From Oligoflexales bacterium (GTDB taxonomy: Bacteria; Bdellovibrionota_B; Oligoflexia; Oligoflexales; JAGOVF01), in assembly GCA_018060885.1 (NCBI GenBank), contig JAGOVF010000006.1, positions 1 to 50,553 on the forward strand: a stretch of 50,553 bases of DNA. Direction: 5' to 3'. Shown here piece after piece: positions 1 through 8,644 of the stretch; the stretch's first letter is position 1; every line of letters begins with the position of its first letter. The notes beneath the pieces are model-generated. The model saw only the letters and a list, made by a program, of their open reading frames with translations, was not told the DNA's origin and made no database searches. The position numbers and the translations under genes were made by a program.

Positions 1-2265
1 ATCGTCAATAAGGCTTTAGAATCTACTCTTGACGCTCCCTTTGATGTTTACAATATAGGAACCGTCTGTTCTATCATGCGGACGCGCAAGCTACCTGACG
101 GGCGCATGAAGGTCTTAGTTCAAGGTTTATATAAAGGGCGGATTAATCGACTAGAACGCGCCAATCCACATCCAGTTGTCAGTGTCGATAAAATCTCTGA
201 CCCAGCCTTTGAAACCAAATCTGCTGATATTGAAGCGATGATACGCGCCGTCCGCGAGCACCTTGAAAAAGTAGTAAGTCTAGGCAAAGTGCTTTCACCC
301 GATATATTAATGATCCTCGAAGACGTAAAAGAGCCCGGTAGACTCGCTGATCTTGTAGCTGCAAACCTCGGATTAAAAGTCAATGAAGCCCAATCAATTC
401 TAGCAATCTATCATCCTGTGGAACGGCTTACGCGCGTTCATCATTTTCTATCGCGAGAAATTGAAGTCTACCAAATGCAAGTGCGCATTCAATCACAGGC
501 CAAAGAAGAAATCGGCCGGATGCAGCGTGAGCATTATTTAAGAGAGCAAATTCGTGCACTCAGAAGCGAACTGGGTGACGGAGACCAAAAAGATGATATC
601 GACGAATTCTGGAAAAAAATTGAATCTATAAAACTCTCCGATTCTGCTAAAGAAGAAATTTCAAAACAAATAAAACGCCTAGAAAGAATGCATCAAGAAA
701 GTAGCGAAGCAACCATCACTCGCACTTATATTGAAACTGTTTTTTCTATGCCTTGGGGAACTGTTACCTCAGATAACATAGATTTGAAAAACGTTGCCAA
801 GGTACTTGAAGAAGATCACCATGGTTTAGGACAAGTTAAAGACAGAATTATTGAATACATGGCTGTCAAAAAATTGAACTCTAAAGCAAAGAGCCCAATT
901 ATTTGTTTTGTCGGGCCTCCCGGTGTCGGTAAGACTAGCCTTGGAAAATCCATAGCTCGATCAATGGGACGAAACTTTGCACGCATCGCCTTAGGCGGAG
1001 TCAGTGATGAAGCAGATATACGTGGACATCGAAAAACTTATATCGGAGCTTATCCCGGACGTGTGATTCAAGCTATAAAACAAGCGGGAAGCACCAACCC
1101 AATCATCATGTTAGATGAAATCGATAAGCTGGGCTCTAGCCATCGTGGAGACCCATCTTCGGCTTTATTAGAAATTCTCGACCCCGCACAAAATCATAGT
1201 TTTGTTGACCACTATCTTGGGATTGAATTTGACCTGTCAAATATTATGTTTATAGCAAATGCAAACACTCTCGAAACCATCCCCGCTCCTCTGCGTGATC
1301 GCCTTGAGATCATCGAAGTGTCTGGATATTCTGAAGAAGAAAAGCTTGTCATCGCCAATCGATTTCTCATTCCAAGACAGATCACTGATGCAGGCTTAAA
1401 CGAAGACGAAGTTTTGTTTAGCAAGTCTGCAATCTCTACTTTAATTAATCACTATACAAGAGAAAGCGGTTTACGTGGCTTGAACAAAAAAATCGCATCT
1501 ATTTGCCGCAAAATTGCTCGCCATGCTGCAGAATATCGCGATGAGCAAATAGAAAAAAATAAAACTGAAAAGCCTATGCCCGTTATTCGAGTGACTCCTG
1601 CTGCTGTAAAGCGCTACTTAGGAGCAAATATATTTAGTGGCGAATTTTATTATAAAGAGACCATCGTGGGAGTTTCTTTTGGCTTAGCCTACACCCAATA
1701 TGGCGGCGAAGTTCTAGCGATAGAAACCTCTCTGCTTCCGGCAAATAACGCTAAATTAGTCCTAACTGGCCAGTTAGGTGATGTTATGAAAGAATCAGCT
1801 CAAACGGCATACAGCTTTGTCCGTGCCAATGCAAAAATATTAGGTATTGCTAAAGAAACAATCGATAGCCACGAACTACATCTGCATATTCCAGCAGGAG
1901 CAATACCGAAAGATGGCCCAAGTGCTGGGATTGCTATTGCGAGCTCGATGATTTCTGCGCTGCTTGCCCGCGCTCCTAAAGCCAGAATTGCTATGACGGG
2001 AGAAATTACGCTCAACGGCTTAGTCTTACCAATTGGCGGCTTAAAAGAAAAAGTTCTTGCCGCACAACGTGAAGGCATCGAAATGATCTTAGTTCCCGAC
2101 GGCAACAAAGAACAGCTTTTAGAACTTCCTATCAATGTCAGAAAGAAATCAACGTTTGTCTTGGTGAAAACTTATTCATCAGTTTTTACGGCTCTATTTG
2201 GCGATAACGTCGTCGAAATTTCTGTAAGAACTCCAGGTACCAACTCTGAAAAAATTGCTAGTTAG
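1..2265 (+). CDS. lon: ATP-dependent protease Lon (5' end outside window)
   Basis: Lon is a cytosolic AAA+ serine protease that degrades damaged and regulatory proteins. The reading frame is open from base 1, before the first in-window ATG at 76, so the gene starts upstream and only the first part of the N-terminal substrate-binding domain is missing. In-window numbering (754 residues): the rest of the N domain and coiled region to about 240, Walker A GPPGVGKT at 305-312, Walker B IIMLDEIDKL, then the C-terminal protease domain with the catalytic serine in PKDGPSAG (S641) and the lysine in GGLKEKVL (K684). Their 43-residue spacing equals that of E. coli S679/K722. The catalytic residues are intact and the protein ends normally soon after the protease domain. 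Confidence 0.97.
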   Translation: MVNKALESTLDAPFDVYNIGTVCSIMRTRKLPDGRMKVLVQGLYKGRINRLERANPHPVVSVDKISDPAFETKSADIEAMIRAVREHLEKVVSLGKVLSPDILMILEDVKEPGRLADLVAANLGLKVNEAQSILAIYHPVERLTRVHHFLSREIEVYQMQVRIQSQAKEEIGRMQREHYLREQIRALRSELGDGDQKDDIDEFWKKIESIKLSDSAKEEISKQIKRLERMHQESSEATITRTYIETVFSMPWGTVTSDNIDLKNVAKVLEEDHHGLGQVKDRIIEYMAVKKLNSKAKSPIICFVGPPGVGKTSLGKSIARSMGRNFARIALGGVSDEADIRGHRKTYIGAYPGRVIQAIKQAGSTNPIIMLDEIDKLGSSHRGDPSSALLEILDPAQNHSFVDHYLGIEFDLSNIMFIANANTLETIPAPLRDRLEIIEVSGYSEEEKLVIANRFLIPRQITDAGLNEDEVLFSKSAISTLINHYTRESGLRGLNKKIASICRKIARHAAEYRDEQIEKNKTEKPMPVIRVTPAAVKRYLGANIFSGEFYYKETIVGVSFGLAYTQYGGEVLAIETSLLPANNAKLVLTGQLGDVMKESAQTAYSFVRANAKILGIAKETIDSHELHLHIPAGAIPKDGPSAGIAIASSMISALLARAPKARIAMTGEITLNGLVLPIGGLKEKVLAAQREGIEMILVPDGNKEQLLELPINVRKKSTFVLVKTYSSVFTALFGDNVVEISVRTPGTNSEKIAS

Positions 2266-2301
2266 CTCACAGCAGAAGGGCCCGCGGGTCTGAAAATTTA
2301 C

Positions 2302-2334
2302 ACTCCAAAATGATCTTAAGTTTTACGGAGTTTT
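2302..2334 (+). terminator. possible lon terminator
   Basis: ACTCC (2302-2306) followed by AAAA can pair with TTTT and GGAGT (2327-2331), with a two-base bulge, and the hairpin is followed by a short T run. It lies 37 bases after the lon stop. The stem is weak, so this is a tentative call. Confidence 0.35.
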
Positions 2335-2373
2335 GGGCATTTTATGCATCTAAAGTTGCTTGATACAAACTGC

Positions 2374-2565
2374 TTTTTTGAGAGATACTTTAGAAAGCAG
2401 GTCTAGGCTTGGTCTGAACGGACTACCAGAGGAACTGGTGAGGGCGGGATGCCCGAACCGATAGCGATAATTTTGCCATGGATGGCATAAAAATTGAGCG
2501 GTCCTCTGGTAGTCCGTTCAGACCAAGCCTAGACCTGCTTTCTAAATGAAAGTCGCTCAAAAAAA
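2374..2565. repeat. long inverted repeat, possible MITE-like element
   Basis: Arms 2389-2433 and 2502-2546 are perfect reverse complements over 45 bp. After a short unmatched stretch the pairing resumes with TTTTTTGAG (2374-2382) against CTCAAAAAA (2556-2564). The 68-base centre contains a second small palindrome, TGCCAT-GG-ATGGCA. No ORF lies inside. The T-rich side precedes and the A-rich side follows the hairpin, so it is not a standard terminator for the plus strand. The form suits a non-autonomous terminal-inverted-repeat element or a large structured intergenic repeat. No second copy was noticed in this window. Confidence 0.7.
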
Positions 2566-2705
2566 TGTGTGCATCACGAAGCATTGGTCAGTAGTCAATT
2601 GTCAGATTTTTGTGGGATTAAATTAATATTTTTCTAATTGCGAAAATTCTCTTCGAATTTCTTCGTCCAAGATTCGCTTATTTCTCAAAAAATGAGGTAG
2701 AATAA

Positions 2706-2750
2706 ATTGTATTTAAATATCTAAATTTACTTGGGTATTTTAAATACAAT
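2706..2750. promoter_or_regulatory. AT-rich palindrome upstream of small membrane gene
   Basis: ATTGTATTTAAA (2706-2717) is an exact inverted repeat of TTTAAATACAAT (2739-2750), with a 21-base centre. It sits 27 bases before the start codon at 2778, just ahead of the ribosome binding site. It could be an operator for a dimeric regulator or a 5' UTR hairpin; the sequence alone does not decide. Confidence 0.4.
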
Positions 2751-2777
2751 CTATTTTTATTTTTAGAGGAGCGCACT

Positions 2778-3032
2778 ATGGATTTTCTGTCATGGCTTGG
2801 AAAGACGCTGGTCGCATTTGTCATTTGGGTATTTATTTTTTCTATTCACATTGGCGAAAAGATGCTTTTTAATCATGCGCATGAAACATTGATACAAAAT
2901 TCTTTTATTCAAGGGATAGACCAAGAATTGACCTCTCTATGGGAAAACATAAATCAAACTACTAAGTTGACCTTTGCAAATCCGGAAGAAGATGAAGAAG
3001 AGAAAGAAAATTCCCAAGGCACTCGCCTATAA
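2778..3032 (+). CDS. small single-span membrane protein, unknown
   Basis: An 84-residue protein with a good ribosome binding site (AGAGGAG at 2765-2771). One hydrophobic segment at about residues 7-26 is followed by a soluble helical part and a strongly acidic tail (PEEDEEEKE). No family is recognised. The gene stands alone between the lon intergenic region and def, behind a 45-base palindromic region that may control it. The ORF is credible because of the ribosome binding site and membrane-protein composition; the function is unknown. Confidence 0.6.
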   Translation: MDFLSWLGKTLVAFVIWVFIFSIHIGEKMLFNHAHETLIQNSFIQGIDQELTSLWENINQTTKLTFANPEEDEEEKENSQGTRL

Positions 3033-3172
3033 GCCTTCTCTATGATTGCAATTTCAGTTATTTATGTTAATTAGTGCTAGGTATTGCAGCTCTGAACTCA
3101 GTGCGACACGGCTTAGTTCTTGTTTAAAAGAATCTAATAAACATAACTTCTCGAAAAATAGGAGTTCGCCAT

Positions 3173-3742
3173 ATGGCGATCTTAAAAATTGTAGAATGGC
3201 CCAATAAAGTTCTAGAAACCAAAGCTAGCGAAGTCACAGTTTTTAATGAAGCTGTTCAAAAATTTGTGAAAAACATGCATGAAACCATGATTGCATCAAA
3301 TGGCATTGGTCTAGCTGCAAATCAAGTAAATAGTTTGCAAAGAATTATTACAATCAAAATTCCATTTGCTGGGCATCGCTACGAAAAAGAAGAAAAAGAA
3401 GAGCGCCTCTGGTGGCATGACAAGGATTTCACCTTTATAAATCCAGTCATCACTAAAAAACAAGGCAAGATTAAATACCAAGAAGGATGTTTAAGCTTTC
3501 CACAGATCTATGATTATGTAGACCGTGCTTCAGAGGTCTGGGTTCAGGCTAAAGATGAAAAAGGTGTCGATTTTGAAGTACACGCGACGGGTTTATTCGC
3601 AGTTTGTTTGCAGCATGAAATTGACCATATCGATGGGATTGTTTTTATTAATCGCATGAGTCGTTTGAAGTCTTCAATGATAAAGAAAAAAATTCTAAAA
3701 ACAACGGTTTTTGATGAAACAGAAGAGTTCACTCATGCCTGA
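3173..3742 (+). CDS. def: peptide deformylase
   Basis: Def removes the formyl group from the N-terminal methionine of new proteins and is a cytosolic metalloenzyme. All three family motifs are present: GIGLAANQ (residues 44-51), EGCLS (104-108, metal ligand C106) and HEIDH (148-152, metal ligands H148 and H152, catalytic E149). An insertion rich in Glu/Lys (about 68-86) lies between motifs 1 and 2, a place where family members vary. GGAG at 3161 precedes the ATG. The stop codon overlaps the ATG of rpe by 8 bases, so the two genes are probably translationally coupled. Confidence 0.96.
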   Translation: MAILKIVEWPNKVLETKASEVTVFNEAVQKFVKNMHETMIASNGIGLAANQVNSLQRIITIKIPFAGHRYEKEEKEERLWWHDKDFTFINPVITKKQGKIKYQEGCLSFPQIYDYVDRASEVWVQAKDEKGVDFEVHATGLFAVCLQHEIDHIDGIVFINRMSRLKSSMIKKKILKTTVFDETEEFTHA

Positions 3743-4399
3743 AAAAAAAAAGTTTTAGTCGCCCCATCACTTCTCGCAGCTAATCCATTGCATTATGCAG
3801 AAGAATTAAAGAGTGTCGAATCATGCGGAGCAGACTGGCATCATCTTGATGTTATGGATGGGCATTATGTGCCAAATCTTACTTTTGGACCACCGCTTAT
3901 ATCCGCAATTAAAAAAGTTAGTAAAATACCTTTAGATGTTCATATTATGGTCAGCAATCCTGACGTCACGGCTTTTGATTATATAAAAGCTGGCGCGGAT
4001 TATCTGGTATTTCATATTGAAATCGCTATCCATTGCCATAGATTAATCCAAGCGATTAAAGCCGCTGGGTGCAAAGCTGGAGTCGCACTCAATCCGGGCA
4101 CACCAGTTGAAATTTTAGAACCGATTTTGGCTGATTTGGATTTGATTAACGTCATGTCAGTAAATCCAGGCTTTGGTGGCCAAAGTTTTATCGATAGCTG
4201 CATCCCCAAAATATCAAAATTACGTCAGTTGATCGACCGCGCTTCTCTAAAAGGCAAAACGCTTATACAAGTCGACGGAGGAATAAATGCCGAAACTGGC
4301 AAGCGAGTTGTAGATGCTGGGGCAGATGTTTTAGTTGCTGGCACTTACATCTACAGCGCAAAAGACCGTCAGGCCGCAGTAAAAAGCTTGCGATTTTAA
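3735..4399 (+). CDS. rpe: ribulose-phosphate 3-epimerase, requires frame change near start
   Basis: Rpe interconverts ribulose-5-phosphate and xylulose-5-phosphate in the pentose phosphate pathway. The TIM-barrel hallmarks are present: HLDVMDGH (metal and catalytic residues), the phosphate-binding region VNPGFGGQSF and QVDGGI with the second catalytic Asp. The first strand, VAPSLLAAN, has no start codon in its own frame: the codon chain leads back to the TGA that ends def. An ATG at 3735 in another frame reads MPEKKKF and stops at TAG 3756. A -1 shift at A AAA AAG (3746-3752), or one extra A in the A10 tract, gives MPEKKKVLVAPSLLAAN and a normal 221-residue enzyme. The only in-frame alternative, TTG at 3788, would delete the conserved first strand. 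Either the shift is real or the assembly lost one A. Confidence 0.85.
3742..3752 (+). promoter_or_regulatory. A10 tract / A AAA AAG slippery site in rpe
   Basis: Ten consecutive A (3742-3751) followed by G. In the frame of the ATG at 3735 this gives the heptamer A-AAA-AAG at 3746-3752, the type used for -1 frameshifting in E. coli dnaX, with a zero-frame TAG six bases later (3756-3758). Long A tracts also permit RNA polymerase slippage. Either event would restore full-length Rpe. I did not identify a clear stimulatory hairpin downstream. Confidence 0.5.
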
Positions 4400-4423
4400 T
4401 TTGGATTTTATTGGAGAATCTAA

Positions 4424-5953
4424 GTGTTTTTATTAGGGCAAGACAATCTTAATTCCACGACTTTAGTATCCTTAGCAAAGTCTTCGACAAAAAATGCTTG
4501 GGGAGTTGATGAAAATACATGGAAACGACTGCAAACTACCAGAAAAGTAGTTGATAAATGTGTAACAGAAAATAAAGTCGTCTATGGAATTAACACCGGC
4601 TTCGGCTTTTTATCAAATGTTTCTATTGAAGCATCAAAACTGAGAAGCCTGCAAATAAATCTCATAAAATCCCATGCTGCAGGCGTTGGAGCACTCCTCC
4701 CAGTAGAACAGGCCCGTGCCTTATTGATACTAAAACTGCACAATTTGCTGCTCGGAGGTAGCGGAGTCAGCCAAGCTTGTATTCAAAGCCTACTTCAACT
4801 TCTAGAAAAAAACCTCATTCCTGCAATTCCTTGCCAAGGCAGCGTTGGTGCAAGTGGAGACTTAGCACCACTTGCACATATGGCACTTGTAATGCTGGGT
4901 GAAGGTCAGGTTTTTTTAAATAAAGAGTTGTTGGATACTGAAATAGCCTTTAAGCAGCTCGCAATCAAACCTTATGAGCCTCAAGCAAAAGAGGGGTTGG
5001 CGCTTATAAATGGCACGCAGTTTATCGCAAGTTTAGCAGCATTTGCTCTAGAGCAAGCAAAAAACATTATGCGCAGTGCTGATGCCATTGCAGCTCTATC
5101 ACTAGATGCGTTTCGCGGCAGCCTCAGTCCATTTGATGAACGTCTACATAATCTAAGACCTCACCGAGGGCAAAAAGAAGTCGCTAAGAATTTTCGCAAT
5201 ATATTTGGCAGCCATGATGAGATTTTAAAAAGTCATGAAAATTGCAATCGAGTACAAGACCCGTATAGCTTTCGCTGTATTCCGCAAGTCCACGGTGCAA
5301 GCCGCCAAGGTATCTATCATATTGAGAGTGTGATAAACCAAGAGTTGAATAGCTCGACAGACAATCCAGCTGTTTTTGATGACGGTGATATCATTAGTGG
5401 GGGTAATTTTCATGGGCAGCCCTTAGCCTTAGTCTTAGATTACTTAGCTATTTGTGTGGCTGAATTCGGCAGCATCTCAGAACGTCGTATTGAGAAGTTG
5501 ACCAATCCTCATTTTAGCGATTTACCGGCTTTCCTATCGAAAGAATCAGGCGTCAATTCCGGTTTTATGATCCCTCACGTTGTGGCCGCAGCTCTTGTTT
5601 CTGAAAATAAAATTCTTTGCCATCCAGCTTCTGTAGATAGCATCCCAACATCTGCAGACAAGGAAGATCACGTCAGCATGGGGCCCATTTCTGCCAGAAA
5701 AGCCATTAAAATCAATGAGCATCTTAGTAAGATTCTTGCAATCGAGCTGCTCACGGCATGTCAAGGCCTAGATTTATTAAAACCATTACAGCCTTGCAAA
5801 CCTCTATTAGCTCTACATAAGGCTACGCGAAGTTTCTCTCCTGAATTAACTCAAGATCGTTCTTTAAGTCGAGATATAGAAAAAGTGGCGGGCTGGATTC
5901 TAAATGGTGGTATTATTGACTTGTTTTCTGAGCAAAAGATTGAATTAATTTAA
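4424..5953 (+). CDS. hutH: histidine ammonia-lyase
   Basis: HutH deaminates L-histidine to urocanate, the first step of histidine breakdown, using the self-made MIO group. The Ala-Ser-Gly triad that forms MIO is at 143-145 in GSVGASGDLAPL, the catalytic tyrosine is at Y54 before GINTGFG, and the Ser-His pair (IKSHAAGVG, S83-H84) is typical of His-specific members rather than Tyr/Phe lyases. NSSTDNP, GGNFHGQP and EDHVSMG match later family blocks. The length of 509 is normal. It starts at GTG 4424 behind GGAGA. No hutU, hutI or hutG lies nearby, so the rest of the pathway, if present, is elsewhere. Confidence 0.93.
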   Translation: MFLLGQDNLNSTTLVSLAKSSTKNAWGVDENTWKRLQTTRKVVDKCVTENKVVYGINTGFGFLSNVSIEASKLRSLQINLIKSHAAGVGALLPVEQARALLILKLHNLLLGGSGVSQACIQSLLQLLEKNLIPAIPCQGSVGASGDLAPLAHMALVMLGEGQVFLNKELLDTEIAFKQLAIKPYEPQAKEGLALINGTQFIASLAAFALEQAKNIMRSADAIAALSLDAFRGSLSPFDERLHNLRPHRGQKEVAKNFRNIFGSHDEILKSHENCNRVQDPYSFRCIPQVHGASRQGIYHIESVINQELNSSTDNPAVFDDGDIISGGNFHGQPLALVLDYLAICVAEFGSISERRIEKLTNPHFSDLPAFLSKESGVNSGFMIPHVVAAALVSENKILCHPASVDSIPTSADKEDHVSMGPISARKAIKINEHLSKILAIELLTACQGLDLLKPLQPCKPLLALHKATRSFSPELTQDRSLSRDIEKVAGWILNGGIIDLFSEQKIELI

Positions 5954-5986
5954 ATCAGTGAAAAAAAAAGTAATGAAGGACTTGTG

Positions 5987-6433
5987 ATGAAAAATTTTTT
6001 AAATCTAATCATTTTTAGCTTAATTTTATGCGGAGAAATCTTCGCACAAAATACCAGCATTCAAACTTCCCCGCCGATAAAAATCGAGCAAGTCGGTGGA
6101 ACTTACAAAATTGAAGCCATCAATAAATATGTTGGAGGAGTGAAAGTGATATTTGTCAGCAGCAGTAGTGCTGATAAATACCAAAGATTAATTTTGGATA
6201 CTCAACACATTCATATCGGTTTAGACGTCGGAGACGAACTAAGAATATCTTCAGAAGTAGAATCTATAAATAAAAGCACAATAAATATTCGGCAAGTCCT
6301 CGTTTTCCTTCCAGCTGTAGAGTCTCACACTCCAGTTTGGCTAACTTCAAAGAATTTATTAGTACCTGATTTTTTTTCAAATAAAAATATTCTTAAAATG
6401 CATGTTCCGCAAAGCGACTATTTAATTTTTTAA
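5987..6433 (+). CDS. small secreted protein, unknown
   Basis: A 148-residue protein with a clear signal peptide (hydrophobic residues about 4-20, likely cut after IFAQ). GAAGGA at 5975-5980 supports ATG 5987 over the GTG three bases upstream. The mature part is predicted to be strand-rich, with alternating hydrophobic residues, and has no cysteine and no recognised motif. It lies between hutH and the rhomboid gene in the same direction with short gaps and may belong to the same transcript. Function unknown. Confidence 0.65.
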   Translation: MKNFLNLIIFSLILCGEIFAQNTSIQTSPPIKIEQVGGTYKIEAINKYVGGVKVIFVSSSSADKYQRLILDTQHIHIGLDVGDELRISSEVESINKSTINIRQVLVFLPAVESHTPVWLTSKNLLVPDFFSNKNILKMHVPQSDYLIF

Positions 6434-6449
6434 TATAGAAGGCTGATAT

Positions 6450-7292
6450 TTGCGCTACGATGCACATCCTCGTTATGGCGGAAATTTACAAAGATTTTCT
6501 TGGCCGCAATTCCTATTTAGAAGCTGTGCTGGTTGGATATTAATATCTATTTCTATTTTTTTTATAATAAGCAGCTGGATGAGCGGAGACATTTTTTTTA
6601 CTAACCCTAAAGCGCTCATTAGCTTGGGTGCACAGGATCCTGTGAAGCTCGTACAAGGCGAGTATTGGCGTTTTTTAACTCCAATGTTACTGCACGGCGG
6701 ACTCATTCACTTTCTTTTTAATGCCTATGCAATCTCTTATGTAGGGCGAGATCTTGAACCGGTGCTTGGTTCAAAGTATTTTCTTCTTATATTTGTACTT
6801 TCTGGCTTTGCAGGATCGATTTCTAGTGCAGTTTTTTCAACTGTTTTGAGTGTTGGAGCATCCGGAGCTATATTTGGTTTACTCGGCGCAGGTCTCTATA
6901 TTGAATATGCCGTTGCAAAGCTTATCAAAACAAGCACCGGGGTAAAGCCAAAGGTTGGGCCCTATATGATGCTTTTACTAATAAATATACCTTTGTCGTT
7001 TTTGCCAATGATAGATAGTTCAGCGCATTTTGGTGGCTTATTATCTGGATTTATGTTGACTTATATTTTGACAAAAATGCGACCAAGTCGCCTAAATAAA
7101 CAAAATAAAATTGTCGGGTCTATGGTTTTGATTTTGTACACAGCGATTCTAAGTTTTGGATTTATGCTCGGCACTGATAGAAGTTTTGTAAAAGAGCGTT
7201 TGCTTCTAAAGTACAAAGAAGAAACTCATGTTCCCCAACAAATAATTTTGCTAAATCAAATAATGGAACTTGATAGTGATGAAGTTGAATAG
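6450..7292 (+). CDS. rhomboid family intramembrane serine protease
   Basis: Rhomboids cut substrate proteins inside the membrane with a Ser-His dyad. The catalytic serine is in GASG (S138) and the histidine in SSAHFGG (H193), with the family's upstream HGGLIHFLFNAYAI segment. At least six hydrophobic segments run between residues 25 and 245. The start is TTG at 6450 behind AGAAGG. Both catalytic residues are intact, so it is probably active. The substrate cannot be inferred from the neighbours. Confidence 0.92.
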   Translation: MRYDAHPRYGGNLQRFSWPQFLFRSCAGWILISISIFFIISSWMSGDIFFTNPKALISLGAQDPVKLVQGEYWRFLTPMLLHGGLIHFLFNAYAISYVGRDLEPVLGSKYFLLIFVLSGFAGSISSAVFSTVLSVGASGAIFGLLGAGLYIEYAVAKLIKTSTGVKPKVGPYMMLLLINIPLSFLPMIDSSAHFGGLLSGFMLTYILTKMRPSRLNKQNKIVGSMVLILYTAILSFGFMLGTDRSFVKERLLLKYKEETHVPQQIILLNQIMELDSDEVE

Positions 7293-7300
7293 AATGTCTT

Positions 7301-7927
7301 ATGTTGCAAAAATTAATATTTAAAATTCAACTTTTCCTTATCGGGATGCTAGCTAGGCTCATAGATCTCACTTTAAGCTATAGATTTGTTGGAGTCGAAA
7401 ATCTTGAACTGGCAAAAGCGCAGTCTGAAAGCGGAGTGTACATCTTAGCGCTTTGGCATCGCTATGCTCTTCTGGGTGTTATGGGTCACGAAGGCCAAAA
7501 CATTGTTCCTCTTGCTAGTCAATCTAAAGATGGAGAAATAGTTGCCTATGTTGCAAATATTTTTCGCATGAAGTGCGTGCGTGGAAGCTCAAATCGCGGC
7601 GCGATTGGCGCGGTTAAAGAAATTCTTCGCAGCATCAGCGAAAACAAAAACATTGCCATCACCGTCGATGGCCCAAAAGGACCTGTTTATGTCGCAAAAT
7701 CAGGAATCATTGATATCGCGGCAAAAACTGGGGCTGCTATTGTTCCTATGAAACCAATAGCCTCTCGCAACTGGATATTATATAGAACATGGGACAAAAC
7801 CTGCATCCCAAAACCCTTTAGCCGAGCGACAATTACTTATGAGAAACCTTTTTTTATAGAAAAAAATGCCAGCGATGCACAACGGGCTCAATACTTAAAA
7901 AAATTAGAGACCTGTCTAAATACATAA
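7301..7927 (+). CDS. DUF374 lysophospholipid acyltransferase-like protein
   Basis: This matches the DUF374 branch of the LPLAT acyltransferase superfamily, inner-membrane-associated enzymes thought to act on lipid A or related lipids. Residues: an N-terminal hydrophobic helix (5-22), LWHR with the conserved histidine (H53), GSSNRG (95-100) and DGPKGP (123-128), which is the family signature. It begins 8 bases after the rhomboid gene ends, so they are probably co-transcribed. The acceptor is unknown; lipid A late acylation is the usual guess for the family. Confidence 0.85.
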   Translation: MLQKLIFKIQLFLIGMLARLIDLTLSYRFVGVENLELAKAQSESGVYILALWHRYALLGVMGHEGQNIVPLASQSKDGEIVAYVANIFRMKCVRGSSNRGAIGAVKEILRSISENKNIAITVDGPKGPVYVAKSGIIDIAAKTGAAIVPMKPIASRNWILYRTWDKTCIPKPFSRATITYEKPFFIEKNASDAQRAQYLKKLETCLNT

Positions 7928-7936
7928 TTTTTACAA

Positions 7937-8617
7937 TCAAGCAGCTAAAAGCGCGTGTTTCTCGCCATGAGAACAAAGATAAAACTGCCGAATAAATTCT
8001 GCAATCGTATAAATGTCTTTTTCGAATTCAGGGTTTTCACGTTGGAATTTTTGGAAAAGCTGCCGAGTCATTTTTGTTGCGTAATTATAAAGCTCAATAT
8101 TTTCTGAAACAATATGCGCTTCGAAAATTAGCTTTTGCAGTAGCGGTGCCATATGTGGATCTCCACACTGTTTTTGTAAAAAAGCGGCACTCAACAAAAA
8201 CTTATCAACTTCCCCCTGCCACTCCAACTCCGCCTTATGAACAGACCGATTTTGGCACCCTCGATTAATAATTAGGTGAAAGTGGCTAATTTCCTCCGCC
8301 AATATACAAAAGGACGATAGATTGTTTGACGTCAATGCTTTTCTTGGGTCTAAACTATTAAGTTCATCCCATACAACATCTGAAACGTGGAGAGCGATAA
8401 AAGCTTCTTCATTGTTTTGTGTAGGCAAATACCAAACGGATCCTGCCGAATTCCATTCCGAATTATTAGTAATTGCATCCCCGCAGATTCGTTTTAGTTC
8501 AGATTTTGAAACGATAAAATCTTTTGCGCTATATGAAAGAGGAAATTGATAAAACTTTTCCAGCTCGTTTTCAATTTCTTCGATTAAAGATAGTAATTTA
8601 TTACCCTTTTCAATCAA
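7937..8617 (-). CDS. conserved-looking protein of unknown function with EExxH motif
   Basis: A 226-residue soluble protein with no signal peptide or membrane span. Near the middle it has AEEISHFHLI (E108, E109, H112, H114), which resembles a metal-binding helix, but no known metalloprotease family could be assigned. The start is TTG 8617 with GAGAGG upstream. It follows the 8645-9274 gene by 27 bases on the same strand, so the two probably form an operon. It converges on the acyltransferase gene with a 9-base gap. Confidence 0.7.
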   Translation of the reverse strand: MIEKGNKLLSLIEEIENELEKFYQFPLSYSAKDFIVSKSELKRICGDAITNNSEWNSAGSVWYLPTQNNEEAFIALHVSDVVWDELNSLDPRKALTSNNLSSFCILAEEISHFHLIINRGCQNRSVHKAELEWQGEVDKFLLSAAFLQKQCGDPHMAPLLQKLIFEAHIVSENIELYNYATKMTRQLFQKFQRENPEFEKDIYTIAEFIRQFYLCSHGEKHALLAA

Positions 8618-8644
8618 GTTTTTTGCCTCTCTCGTGCTCCCTGC

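Noticed and set aside
3788-4399. rpe starting at TTG 3788 as an ordinary short gene
   Set aside because: It would remove VAPSLLAA, the conserved first strand of the enzyme, and has no ribosome binding site.
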